63,534 bases of DNA from an uncultured Bacteroidota bacterium. GTDB taxonomy: Bacteria; Bacteroidota; Bacteroidia; Bacteroidales; F082. The notes under the pieces were generated by a model. The model had not been told where the DNA came from. It saw nothing but the letters and a program-made list of their open reading frames with translations, and made no database searches. A program made the position numbers and the translations under genes. Of the stretch, positions 44,738 through 52,874 are shown piece after piece (position 1 is the stretch's first letter; each line of letters begins with the position of its first letter). The stretch covers positions 1-63,534 of the forward strand of contig CAITDJ010000037.1 of NCBI GenBank assembly GCA_903891085.1, read 5' to 3'.

Positions 44738-45748
44738 CTAGCCTCTTCCCGACAATTCTTTCGGAATCCTACCCTGATGAATGGTTTCTGAGCGCAGTTT
44801 TCGGCCAACAATCCGTTCGACCATTTTGCCGGTTTTTAACACCCGGTCGATATCGAGGTTGGTTTCAATTCCCATTTCGTCCATCATCACTACCATGTCT
44901 TCTGTTGAAACCAGTCCAACCGCCATTGCTTCCTTATAATAATATTCGCCTGTTCCTGAGATTGGGACACCATCCATAAAGTTGGCCGGTTGTCCGCCAA
45001 TGCCTCCCATGGTCGATTCGTAATTGGTCATGCCAGCCTGCAACGCTGCCAGCACATTAGCCAGGCCCCAACCTCGTGTTGTGTGAAAGTGCACAATATG
45101 TTTTTCAGGGCGATCAACAGCATCGAGCAGCATCGAATAATAACGGTAAACACGGTCAGGCGAGGCAGAACCGTCATGATCGGCATGTTCCACATCGTTG
45201 GCGCCAATGCTCAGCCAGCGTTTGGTGAAATCAACTGCTTTCTCAAGTTTCGTGGGACCTTCGATCGGGCAACCCCAGATGGTACTCACTGTTCCATTCA
45301 CCTTGAGACCGGCGGCCTGTGCCAATGGAATATACTTTTCGGCCATTTTGAAATATTCTTCAATCGTGAGGCCTGAGTTTTTAAACTGATGCGACTCACT
45401 TGTGCTTACCATTAACAGAATCCTGTCGGGACCAATACCCGCTTTTCGGGCTTCAATCGCCCTTTCGATGGCTTTTTCACGAATGGTAATTGCAGTTAAA
45501 CTGGCTGACGGAAGCAAATGTGCCACCCTTTTGCTTTTGCGTAATTGAGTGAATAAGGTTTCAGCGTCCTTGAACTGTGGCATTCCGGTTGGATTACCAT
45601 AATTTGAAACTTCAATATGTTTGAAACCACAGAGCAGCAATTCTTCGGCCAACCAAAGTTTTGCCTCAGTAGGGATAAATTTTTCTTCGTGCTGAAAACC
45701 GTCGCGAACAGTAATGTCGCCAATAACTACTTTTTTGGGGTAATTCAT
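44738..45748 (-). CDS. HMG-CoA-lyase-like DRE-TIM metallolyase without the catalytic Cys
   Basis: This 336-residue paralog of HMG-CoA lyase begins GDITVRDGFQHEEKFIPTEAK (metal Asp in VRDGFQ) and has HIEVSNYGNPTGMPQF, STIWGCPIEGPTKLEKAV, IVHFHTTRGWGLANVLAALQAG and STMGGIGGQPANFMDG. In true HMG-CoA lyase the GGxGGCP loop holds the catalytic Cys; here it is Gln. The C-terminal about 60 residues (DEMGIETNLDIDRVLKTGKMVE) are extra. So it may act on another 3-hydroxy- or 2-keto-acid CoA ester. The stop codon lies in a 7-bp repeat. Confidence 0.8.
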   Translation of the reverse strand: MNYPKKVVIGDITVRDGFQHEEKFIPTEAKLWLAEELLLCGFKHIEVSNYGNPTGMPQFKDAETLFTQLRKSKRVAHLLPSASLTAITIREKAIERAIEARKAGIGPDRILLMVSTSESHQFKNSGLTIEEYFKMAEKYIPLAQAAGLKVNGTVSTIWGCPIEGPTKLEKAVDFTKRWLSIGANDVEHADHDGSASPDRVYRYYSMLLDAVDRPEKHIVHFHTTRGWGLANVLAALQAGMTNYESTMGGIGGQPANFMDGVPISGTGEYYYKEAMAVGLVSTEDMVVMMDEMGIETNLDIDRVLKTGKMVERIVGRKLRSETIHQGRIPKELSGRG

Positions 45749-45810
45749 AGGTGAATAAGTTATAATCTGATTTGTAATAGACTAACGGCTGCTAAATTAA
45801 TACAAGTTAG

Positions 45811-45837
45811 TTGCAAAGTTTGTAAAGTTTGTAAAGT
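45811..45837. repeat. Three tandem 9-bp units in a 513-bp gap without a clear gene
   Basis: The units are TTGCAAAGT, TTGTAAAGT and TTGTAAAGT. The gap 45749-46261 has no supported gene: short open frames at 45907-46175 have no recognised family and no promoter pattern. It holds the upstream regions of two divergent genes. Confidence 0.6.
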
Positions 45838-46261
45838 TTATCTTATCTCACATAGAATTAACCGAAACCGGAAAGGGTTGGCAGGTATAAAAACACCTGA
45901 AATCTATTGTTTTTTAGGGAAGAAATAGCCACGCAATCGGACGGTTGTTCAATTTGTTCAAGTCAGATAATTTCGGGTATGAAAAAAGCCTTTATCAATA
46001 CGGGCAAAACTTGTTTCGATATGGGCAACATTGTTTTATACACGGTTCAGACTTGCCTCCGGCAGGGACAGGACTTTCATTTTATTCGTTTTCCAAACGG
46101 TATTTCATCTTGTTAAATCATTTTTCACAAAGAAGTTTCCTTCCTTTGTTGCTTAACCTATTTATATTTATATAACTTTACACTCCGAGGTGCTTGCAGC
46201 AGACGTTCATTTGTTCGGTTGTGAGGTTTTCGGTATTCGGAAAACATTAAAATCCAATGAA

Positions 46262-47869
46262 TTGTACACATTAAAAACAAAAATCGACACCCAGTCCGCC
46301 GAGTTTAAGCAAAACAGTGCTGCATTTGCAACGCTTCTCGATGAGTTTAAATCGATTCAGCGGAATGTGACACGTGGTGGCAGCGAAGATGCCCTGAAAA
46401 AGCACAAAGAACGTAACAAACTTACCGCACGCGAACGCATCGACCTGCTGGTCGATCCCAATACACCATTCCTGGAACTTTCACCCCTGGCGGCTTACAA
46501 TCTGTATAACAACGGATTTCCTTCTGCCGGCATCGTTACAGGAATCGGTGTTATCCATGGCCGCGAAACGGTCATTATTGCCAATGATGCCACCGTAAAA
46601 GGCGGCACTTATATGCAATACACCATTAAAAAGCATTTGCGGGCACAGGAAATTGCCATGGAAAACCAGTTGCCCTGCGTCTATCTTGTCGATTCGGGTG
46701 GCGCATTCCTGCCCGAACAAGACACCGTTTTTCCCGACCGCGAACATTTCGGAAGGTTTTTTTATAACCAGGCGCGTATGTCGGCAGCCGGATTGCCACA
46801 GATCGCCATTGTGATGGGATCATGCACAGCCGGTGGTGCTTATGTTCCGGCCATGAGCGATGAAACCATCATCGTGCGTAATCAGGGAACAATATTTTTG
46901 GGTGGCCCGCCACTCGTGAAAGCCGCTACCGGCGAAGAAGTTACGGCTGAAGAATTGGGTGGTGCCGAAGTACACACCTCCATCTCCGGTGTGGCTGATC
47001 ATTTGGCCGAAAACGACAGTCATGCCCTTCAGATCTGTCGCAATATTTTTGAAACCCTAAAACCTGCACACCGACAGATTCTTGATGTCAGGGAAGCCAG
47101 GGAACCATTGTTCGATCCAAAAGAATTATACGGATTGGCTCCGCTTGATCTGCGCAAGCAACTCGATCCCCGTGAAATCATCATGCGCATGGTCGACGGA
47201 AGTGAATTTCAGGAGTTTAAAGCAAAATATGCCACCACGGTTGTTACGGGATTTGCCTATATCATGGGATTTCCGGTTGGGATCATTGCCAATTTTGGCG
47301 TGCTTTTTTCCGAATCGGCACTCAAAGTAACGCACTTTATCGAACTGTGCTGTACGCGTAAAATACCGCTGCTTTTTTTACAGAATATCACCGGTTTCAT
47401 GGTCGGAAAAGACTTTGAACGTGGCGGAATTGCCAAAGACGGTGCCAAAATGGTTCATGCTGTTTCGAACGCGAATGTCCCAAAATTTACGGTAATTATT
47501 GGCGGATCGTTCGGGGCCGGAAACTATGGTATGGCTGGCCGGGCCTTTGGTCCACGATTGTTGTTTATGTGGCCCAATGCCAAAATATCGGTAATGGGTG
47601 GCGAACAGGCTGCCAATGTGCTGGTTACTGTAAAACAGGATCAATACCGCGAAAAAGGACAGGAGATGCCGGAACAGGAAATCAATGATTTACGGAATTC
47701 AATACTGGCAAAATACGAACGCGAAGGATCAGCTTACTACAGTACGGCACGCCTTTGGGACGATGGAATCATCGATCCGGTTGATACACGAAAAATCATT
47801 GCCATGGGCATTGCATCTGCACGAAACAACCCGTTCCCGGAACAGCAGTTTGGGGTTTTCAGGATGTGA
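46262..47869 (+). CDS. liuB: Methylcrotonoyl-CoA carboxylase-type carboxyltransferase (beta) subunit
   Basis: This carboxyltransferase subunit of a biotin-dependent acyl-CoA carboxylase is probably MCC of leucine degradation. It has two crotonase-like halves: [60 protein letters not shown], and [19 protein letters not shown] with GGEQAANVL. The start is TTG 46262 ([15 protein letters not shown]), aligning with the usual start of this family; the reading from GTG 46190 adds 24 unrelated residues. No ATG is in frame. The other subunit lies at 48959, separated by a dead gene and the hydratase. Confidence 0.9.
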   Translation: MYTLKTKIDTQSAEFKQNSAAFATLLDEFKSIQRNVTRGGSEDALKKHKERNKLTARERIDLLVDPNTPFLELSPLAAYNLYNNGFPSAGIVTGIGVIHGRETVIIANDATVKGGTYMQYTIKKHLRAQEIAMENQLPCVYLVDSGGAFLPEQDTVFPDREHFGRFFYNQARMSAAGLPQIAIVMGSCTAGGAYVPAMSDETIIVRNQGTIFLGGPPLVKAATGEEVTAEELGGAEVHTSISGVADHLAENDSHALQICRNIFETLKPAHRQILDVREAREPLFDPKELYGLAPLDLRKQLDPREIIMRMVDGSEFQEFKAKYATTVVTGFAYIMGFPVGIIANFGVLFSESALKVTHFIELCCTRKIPLLFLQNITGFMVGKDFERGGIAKDGAKMVHAVSNANVPKFTVIIGGSFGAGNYGMAGRAFGPRLLFMWPNAKISVMGGEQAANVLVTVKQDQYREKGQEMPEQEINDLRNSILAKYEREGSAYYSTARLWDDGIIDPVDTRKIIAMGIASARNNPFPEQQFGVFRM

Positions 47870-47873
47870 AAGG

Positions 47874-47908
47874 AGTGAATAGTGATTAGTGATTAGTGAA
47901 TAGTGAAT
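47874..47908. repeat. Five tandem 7-bp units AGTGAWT
   Basis: The units are AGTGAAT, AGTGATT, AGTGATT, AGTGAAT, AGTGAAT, beginning 5 bp after the liuB stop codon. They share the AGTG core with the 33223 array. Confidence 0.75.
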
Positions 47909-47916
47909 AGTTTAAA

Positions 47917-48078
47917 ATGCAAATTGTATTGAAAGAACTTCGGGAGTCTCTTTTTTGGATAAAACTCATCATCAGAGCGTAATTGGTCAACCCGAAAGAT
48001 GAGTTTTTGGATGTTCTTCATCAGGAATCAAAAAAATTGGCAAATATTATTACAAAACAGATAGTTACAGCAGCATAA
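47917..48078 (+). pseudogene. Remnant of a four-helix-bundle (23S rRNA intervening-sequence) protein gene
   Basis: Reading from ATG 47917 gives MQIVLKELRESLFWIKLIIRA, then TAA at 47980-47982. The same frame continues LVNPKDEFLDVLHQESKKLA, then NIITKQIVTAA, to the TAA at 48076. The pieces match the C-terminal two helices of the four-helix-bundle family (KELRES, a Trp-x-K-L helix, then a Glu-rich last helix ending in a TA-like tail). The N-terminal half is missing and a nonsense codon interrupts it, so it is not functional. It lies in a 304-bp gap between liuB and the hydratase gene and contains no other gene. Confidence 0.7.
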
Positions 48079-48173
48079 AAAAATTGTAAAAACATCATCT
48101 TAAGTAAAAATCACATTTGCATTTTGCAATTTGCACTTTGAATTTTTAATTAAAAAAATTTAACACTCAGACA

Positions 48174-48962
48174 TTGGAGAATATAATCATTGAACAATCC
48201 CTTTCAGTAGCAACTCTCTGGCTCAACCGGCCTGAAAAGCATAATGCAATGAATGCATTGATGATACAGGAACTGACAGACGCTTTTAAAGATTTATCGA
48301 TCGACAACACTACCCGTGTGATCGTGTTACGGGGTCGTGGAAAGTCGTTTTGTGCCGGCGCCGATCTGAACTATATGAAAGAGATCGCCACTTTTGGAGA
48401 GGAAGAAAATAAAAAAGACGCTATCCGGCTGGCAACGTTGTTTGCCACCATCAACAACAGTCCGAAGCCGGTTATTGCCTTGCTTCACGGTGCCGTTTAC
48501 GGTGGTGCCAATGGCCTGGCGGCGGCCTGTGATATTGTGTTGGCCGACGAAGACACTGTGTTTGCTTTCAGCGAGGTGAAAATAGGTATTTCACCGGCTA
48601 CCATTTCTCCCTATGTAATGGCCAGATGCGGTGAAGCCGCAGCGCGTGAGCTGATGCTCACCGGTCGCAGGTTTACTGCACTTGAGGCAGAAAAACATGC
48701 CCTGGTGAATAAAATTGTCACCGCCGCAAAATGCGAAGAGGAGCTTAATTTCTATTGCAATCAATTACTTTCTGCCGCTCCGGATGCTGTTTCACAAACA
48801 AAGAAACTCATCAAAAAGATACAAACTGAAAATCTGACACAGGCTGAAATGATGGATTATACCTCGGATATAATAGCCCGTCAGCGGGCATCAGGCGAGG
48901 GTCAGGAAGGGATTACCGCATTTTTTGAAAAACGAAAACCAAACTGGTTTCAGGAATTATGA
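48174..48962 (+). CDS. liuC: Methylglutaconyl-CoA hydratase (crotonase family)
   Basis: This 262-residue crotonase hydrates 3-methylglutaconyl-CoA to HMG-CoA. Motifs are WLNRPEKHNAMNALMIQELTDA, GRGKSFCAGADLNYMKE (oxyanion hole), ALLHGAVYGGANGLAAACDIV and FAFSEVKIGISPATISPYVM, with the acidic residue typical of AUH/LiuC rather than of enoyl-CoA hydratase. The start is TTG 48174 (MENIIIEQSLS), since no ATG fits. The last 4 bp overlap the next gene (ATGA), so the two are translationally coupled. Confidence 0.86.
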   Translation: MENIIIEQSLSVATLWLNRPEKHNAMNALMIQELTDAFKDLSIDNTTRVIVLRGRGKSFCAGADLNYMKEIATFGEEENKKDAIRLATLFATINNSPKPVIALLHGAVYGGANGLAAACDIVLADEDTVFAFSEVKIGISPATISPYVMARCGEAAARELMLTGRRFTALEAEKHALVNKIVTAAKCEEELNFYCNQLLSAAPDAVSQTKKLIKKIQTENLTQAEMMDYTSDIIARQRASGEGQEGITAFFEKRKPNWFQEL

Positions 48963-50977
48963 AACAAACGATTATACATAAGGTGCTGATTGCCAATCGT
49001 GGTGAGATCGCCGTACGCATCCTAAAAACACTTAAGAAACTTGGAATTGGTTCTGTTGCTGTTTACCACGCGCTCGATGCAGATGCACAACACGTGCGGC
49101 TGGCCGATGAAGCCCTTTCACTGGGAGGCGGCGAATTGCGTGATACTTATTTAAACATTGACAAGATCATTCGGCTTGCCAACAAAGCCGGAGCCGATGC
49201 CATCCATCCCGGTTACGGATTTTTGTCAGAAAACCCCTTGTTTGCCGAAGCCTGTGAAGCAAACGGAATTGTATTTATCGGACCGGAAGCGGCTACCATG
49301 CGGCTGATGGGAAACAAGATTTCGGCACGAAATCATGCTGTCAGGTGCGGATTGCCTGTAACCCAGGGAATTTCGGGTACGAAAGAGGAGATATTAGCTA
49401 AAGCTGATTCCATTGATTTTCCTTTGCTTGTGAAAGCAGCTGCCGGAGGTGGTGGCAAGGGAATGAAAATCGTTTACAGGTCGCAAGAACTGGCCGAAAT
49501 ACTGGAAACAGCCTCGCGTGAGGCCTTGAATTATTTTGGAGATGCCACCGTTTATGTCGAGAAATTCATCGAAGAGCCCAGGCACATCGAGATTCAGGTG
49601 TTGGGCGATAATTATGGAAATGTGGTTCATTTGTTCGAACGGGAATGTTCGATCCAGCGTCGTTACCAGAAAATAATTGAAGAATCGCCTTCACCAACGC
49701 TCACACAGGAAGTGCGCGAAAAAATGGGTGAGGCAGCTGTGAATATCTGTCGTGATATCGGTTACAGAAGCGCCGGAACGATTGAGTTTCTGGTGGATAA
49801 AAACCTGCATTTCTATTTTTTGGAAATGAACACCCGCATTCAGGTGGAGCATCCGGTAACAGAAATGGTGACCGGAATCGATCTGGTAGAAGAACAACTG
49901 ATGATTGCACAGGGTAATCCACTCAGGATGCAGCAATCCGACATCAAGCAGCATGGCCACGCCATCGAATGCCGTATCTATGCCGAAGATCCCTTGCACA
50001 ATTTCATGCCTTCACCCGGCAATATCACCAATTATCACTGGCCTGTTCAGGAAAATATCCGGATCGACCAAAGTATTGACTGTCCGACCGAAATATTCAG
50101 TTTGTTCGATCCCATGATCAGCAAGCTTATTGCCTGGGGAAATGACAGGAACACGGCCATGTTTTCGCTGGAGACTGCCTTGCAACAGTATATCATTCAG
50201 GGCATTAAAACAAACATCCCTTATCTGCGGCAACTACTGAAACATCCGTCCTTTGCCCTAAACCAGATCAGCACAAAGTTCTGCGACGAACACACTGCCA
50301 AGCTTGTTGAAGCCTTGCAACAACCCAAATCAAATGCATTGTATCATCAGGCAACTGTTTCGTTTTTAATCTATCAATCGCACAAAAGCAGGCTTCAACC
50401 CATGAAAACCGTATGGAATGAAATCGGGTACTGGCGGCAACATATGGCTTTTGATGTGCAGGTTGACGAGAGAATTTTATCGGTGGAGATGATCGAAAAT
50501 AAACCGGATGCGTTGTTGGTTGCGATTGATGGTGAAAAGATTTCGGCGCGTTTGCACGCATTCGAGCATCATAGCATTGTCATCGAGACGGAAAGTACGG
50601 TTTACAAGGCATTCCTCTCGGATAATGAGGAGGGACTGACGCTTGTCAGCCTTGCCGGTGAGAGTTTTACGATCAACCGGAAAGACCAGTTGAATGATTC
50701 GATCGACTATTCATTGACTGATTCGGCTGAAGATGCCGGAAATTTATTTTCTCCTATGCCAGGGAAAATTATCAAAGTAAATGTTACAGAAGGTGAGGTT
50801 GTGAAACGGGGTACCATTTTATTGGTTGTTGAAGCCATGAAAATGGAAAATAATATTGTAGCATCTCAGCCGGCCATTGTTGAAAAAGTGAATGTGAAAG
50901 TGGGTGAAATGGTGAATGTGAAGACGCAGTTGATTCATTTGAAGGAAGTGGGAAGTGGGGAGAATTTGAAAATTTGA
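48959..50977 (+). CDS. liuD: Methylcrotonoyl-CoA carboxylase biotin-containing (alpha) subunit
   Basis: This 672-residue subunit joins biotin carboxylase (about residues 1-450: LIANRGEIAVRILKTLKKLG, HPGYGFLSENPLFAEACEANG, VKAAAGGGGKGMK, and MNTRIQVEHPVTEM) to a BT linker and a C-terminal biotinyl domain with biotin-Lys in VVEAMKMENN. It carries CO2 to the beta subunit at 46262. The C-terminal residues EVGSGENLKI and the stop codon are encoded by the 7- and 8-bp repeats at 50947-51001, so the end has been altered by repeat sequence. Propionyl- or geranyl-CoA carboxylase would look similar; neighbours favour MCC. Confidence 0.9.
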   Translation: MKQTIIHKVLIANRGEIAVRILKTLKKLGIGSVAVYHALDADAQHVRLADEALSLGGGELRDTYLNIDKIIRLANKAGADAIHPGYGFLSENPLFAEACEANGIVFIGPEAATMRLMGNKISARNHAVRCGLPVTQGISGTKEEILAKADSIDFPLLVKAAAGGGGKGMKIVYRSQELAEILETASREALNYFGDATVYVEKFIEEPRHIEIQVLGDNYGNVVHLFERECSIQRRYQKIIEESPSPTLTQEVREKMGEAAVNICRDIGYRSAGTIEFLVDKNLHFYFLEMNTRIQVEHPVTEMVTGIDLVEEQLMIAQGNPLRMQQSDIKQHGHAIECRIYAEDPLHNFMPSPGNITNYHWPVQENIRIDQSIDCPTEIFSLFDPMISKLIAWGNDRNTAMFSLETALQQYIIQGIKTNIPYLRQLLKHPSFALNQISTKFCDEHTAKLVEALQQPKSNALYHQATVSFLIYQSHKSRLQPMKTVWNEIGYWRQHMAFDVQVDERILSVEMIENKPDALLVAIDGEKISARLHAFEHHSIVIETESTVYKAFLSDNEEGLTLVSLAGESFTINRKDQLNDSIDYSLTDSAEDAGNLFSPMPGKIIKVNVTEGEVVKRGTILLVVEAMKMENNIVASQPAIVEKVNVKVGEMVNVKTQLIHLKEVGSGENLKI

Positions 50978-51001
50978 AGATGTGAGAATTTGAAAATTTG
51001 A
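50962..51001. repeat. Five tandem 8-bp units RAATTTGA across the liuD stop codon
   Basis: The units are GAATTTGA, AAATTTGA, AGATGTGA, GAATTTGA, AAATTTGA. The stop codon TGA of liuD (50975-50977) is the end of unit 2. A GGAAGTGGG stretch of the 7-bp family sits just before. The 280-bp gap to the next gene holds a CTGCCTCGGCTTCAAGACGGG piece and no gene. Confidence 0.75.
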
Positions 51002-51257
51002 GAAATAGCCTGCCTCGGCTTCAAGACGGGGTAGTTAAAACAACAAAACGCAGATCTAAAAATACAGGGAGAATGTACAGCTTTTAATAATGAATTGAAA
51101 AAGGATAATCTTTAATAAACTGAAATAATGAATGTAAGCGCTGATAGAATGAAAAAGTCCTGACAAACTAATCCTTTGGTTTTCCATCTTTGGTTTGCTA
51201 ACAACTGCTTAATACATTGAAAAAAAACTTCTATTCAACTACATAACAATAAATACC

Positions 51258-52403
51258 ATGAATTTTGATTTATCTGAAGAGCACCAACTGATTCGCGGGA
51301 CGGTGCGCGAGTTCGCCGAACGCGAAATAAAACCTGTTGCACAGGAACTGGATGAAAAAGCTGAGTTTTCGTATCCGCTTACAAAACGCATGGGCGAACT
51401 TGGATTGTTTGGCATGTATCTCCCTGAAAAATATGGCGGACAAGGTACCGACATACTTTCATACATCATTGCAGTGGAAGAAATTGCACGTATCGATGGG
51501 TCGCAGGCTGCCACACTGGCGGCACATAACTCATTAGGGATAGGGCCATTGTATTATTTCGGCACAGAAGAACAACGCATGAAATACCTTCCCAAACTCT
51601 GCACCGGCGAAGCTTTGTGGAGTTTCGGACTTACCGAACCGGGAGCCGGATCCGATTCACGTGGCTCAAAAACAACGGTTGAATTAATTGACAGGGAATG
51701 GGTGATCAACGGTTCCAAAATTTTCATCACCAATGGTGCCTCCGATATCAGTATCGGCAGTACGGTGCAGGCTGTTTCGACCATGCCCGATGGAAGCAAG
51801 ACGTTTACTACGGTGATCGTAGACAGCGAAACACCTGGTTTCAAGCGGGTTTCGATGCACAATAAAATGATGTGGCGCGCCTCCGACACCGCTGAATTAT
51901 TCTTCGATGATTGCCGGGTGCCGGAAGGAAATCTATTGGGAACGGTAGGCCAGGGTTCGAAAATCATGCTCACTACCCTCGATGCCGGCCGACTTTCCAT
52001 TGCAGCTATGGGTTTGGGTGCCGCTCAAGGTGCTTACGAACTGGCATTGAATTATGCCAAAGAGAGAAAACAGTTCGGACAACCCATCTCGAAATTTCAG
52101 ATCAATGCATTCAAACTGGCTGATATGGCCATGAAGATTGAGTTGGCGCGTAATCTGCTTTACAAGGCCTGCTGGCTGAAAGACGAAGGCAGGGCGTATG
52201 GACTGGAAGCTGCTATGTCGAAACTGTATTGCTCGGAAATTGCCAAAGAAGTAGCTGATGAAGCCGTCCAGATTCACGGTGGCTATGGATTAATGAAAGA
52301 CTATGCCGTTGAACGTTTTTACCGCGATCAGCGCCTGTTGCAGATTGGCGAAGGAACATCGGAGATACAGCGGCTGGTTATTTCGAGGTATATTGGGTGT
52401 TAA
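51258..52403 (+). CDS. Acyl-CoA dehydrogenase of the leucine cluster, with short-chain-type catalytic Glu
   Basis: This 381-residue FAD enzyme has the motifs SFGLTEPGAGSDSRGSKTT, EWVINGSKIFITNGASD, YAKERKQFGQPISKFQINAFKLA and QIHGGYGLMKDYAVERFYRDQ. Context points to isovaleryl-CoA dehydrogenase, but IVD uses a Glu in LDLERL, whereas here that segment is LDAGRL. The base is instead the C-terminal Glu in QIGEGTSEIQ, the short-chain/isobutyryl type. So the substrate may be isobutyryl-, 2-methylbutyryl- or isovaleryl-CoA. It would pass electrons to EtfAB. The gene ends in the dispersed repeat followed by a hairpin terminator. Confidence 0.9.
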   Translation: MNFDLSEEHQLIRGTVREFAEREIKPVAQELDEKAEFSYPLTKRMGELGLFGMYLPEKYGGQGTDILSYIIAVEEIARIDGSQAATLAAHNSLGIGPLYYFGTEEQRMKYLPKLCTGEALWSFGLTEPGAGSDSRGSKTTVELIDREWVINGSKIFITNGASDISIGSTVQAVSTMPDGSKTFTTVIVDSETPGFKRVSMHNKMMWRASDTAELFFDDCRVPEGNLLGTVGQGSKIMLTTLDAGRLSIAAMGLGAAQGAYELALNYAKERKQFGQPISKFQINAFKLADMAMKIELARNLLYKACWLKDEGRAYGLEAAMSKLYCSEIAKEVADEAVQIHGGYGLMKDYAVERFYRDQRLLQIGEGTSEIQRLVISRYIGC

Positions 52404-52406
52404 AAT

Positions 52407-52444
52407 AAGTGAACTAAAGTTCGGAGTGAGCTAAAGTGAACTAC
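52407..52444. repeat. Dispersed AGTGARCTAA repeat copy
   Basis: AAGTGAACTAAAGTTCGGAG followed by TGAGCTAAAGTGAACTAC lies 4 bp after the dehydrogenase stop codon. Confidence 0.7.
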
Positions 52445-52474
52445 AACGATATGCTAAATTTAAGAACAAAAAAA

Positions 52475-52500
52475 CGCAGGACAATTGCCCTGCGCTTTTT
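52475..52500 (+). terminator. Rho-independent terminator after the leucine cluster
   Basis: A 6-bp stem CGCAGG/CCTGCG with 8-base loop ACAATTGC is followed by CTTTTTAT, preceded by a run of A, and so could work in both directions. Confidence 0.68.
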
Positions 52501-52568
52501 ATGTTTCATTCAGCAAAAAAATGAATATAAGTTGTTTTCACTCTTCCCGTCTTGCAGCCGGGCAATCC

Positions 52569-52612
52569 TCTTCTAACTTCCCACTTCTAACTTCCAACTT
52601 CCAACTTCTAGC
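52569..52612. repeat. Decayed 7-bp tandem repeat (minus strand AGTKRGA)
   Basis: On the minus strand the units read AGTTGGA, AGTTGGA, AGTTAGA, AGTGGGA, AGTTAGA. The first bases, GCTAGAAGTTGGAAGT, contain the stop codon TAG of the small gene at 52608 and are identical to the sequence at the stop of the 44738 gene. Confidence 0.72.
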
Positions 52613-52856
52613 TTTCCAATTCATCTTTATCTTTCCAAACTTTATACACTTTTTTACTGCCGTAAGCAGCCCCAAGTGCCAGCAATATTCCGAGGCCGGA
52701 ACCGATGGGCGCGCCACCGCCACCTTGATTCTGGTCACCACTTTGACCTATTCCTCCAGACGGTGGTGGTGGTGGTGCGGCACCTTGTGCCATGATAGCA
52801 ATACTTGTAACGCTAAAACTCAAAATCAGTACCAGTTTGATTATATTCTTTTTCAT
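52608..52856 (-). CDS. Small PID-CTERM-like sorted protein
   Basis: This 82-residue protein has a signal peptide (MKKNIIKLVLILSFSVTSIAIMAQ), a short Pro- and Gly-rich stretch, then APIGSGLGILLALGAAYGSKKVYKVWKDKDE. The P-I-x-x-GLG start of a C-terminal hydrophobic helix followed by basic residues is the layout of PID-CTERM sorting signals of Bacteroidota (usually P-I-D, here P-I-G). Such proteins are anchored or processed at the envelope; the passenger here is almost nil. It lies 18 bp downstream of the T9SS protein gene, so the two are probably one operon. Confidence 0.72.
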   Translation of the reverse strand: MKKNIIKLVLILSFSVTSIAIMAQGAAPPPPPSGGIGQSGDQNQGGGGAPIGSGLGILLALGAAYGSKKVYKVWKDKDELES

Positions 52857-52874
52857 ATTCGTGCTCCTTATCTT

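Noticed and set aside
45907..46175. Two short plus-strand ORFs upstream of liuB
   Set aside because: No recognised family, overlapping frames and no promoter pattern; left as non-coding.
51258..52403. Naming this gene isovaleryl-CoA dehydrogenase
   Set aside because: The catalytic Glu is at the short-chain position and not at the IVD position, so only the family and context are stated.
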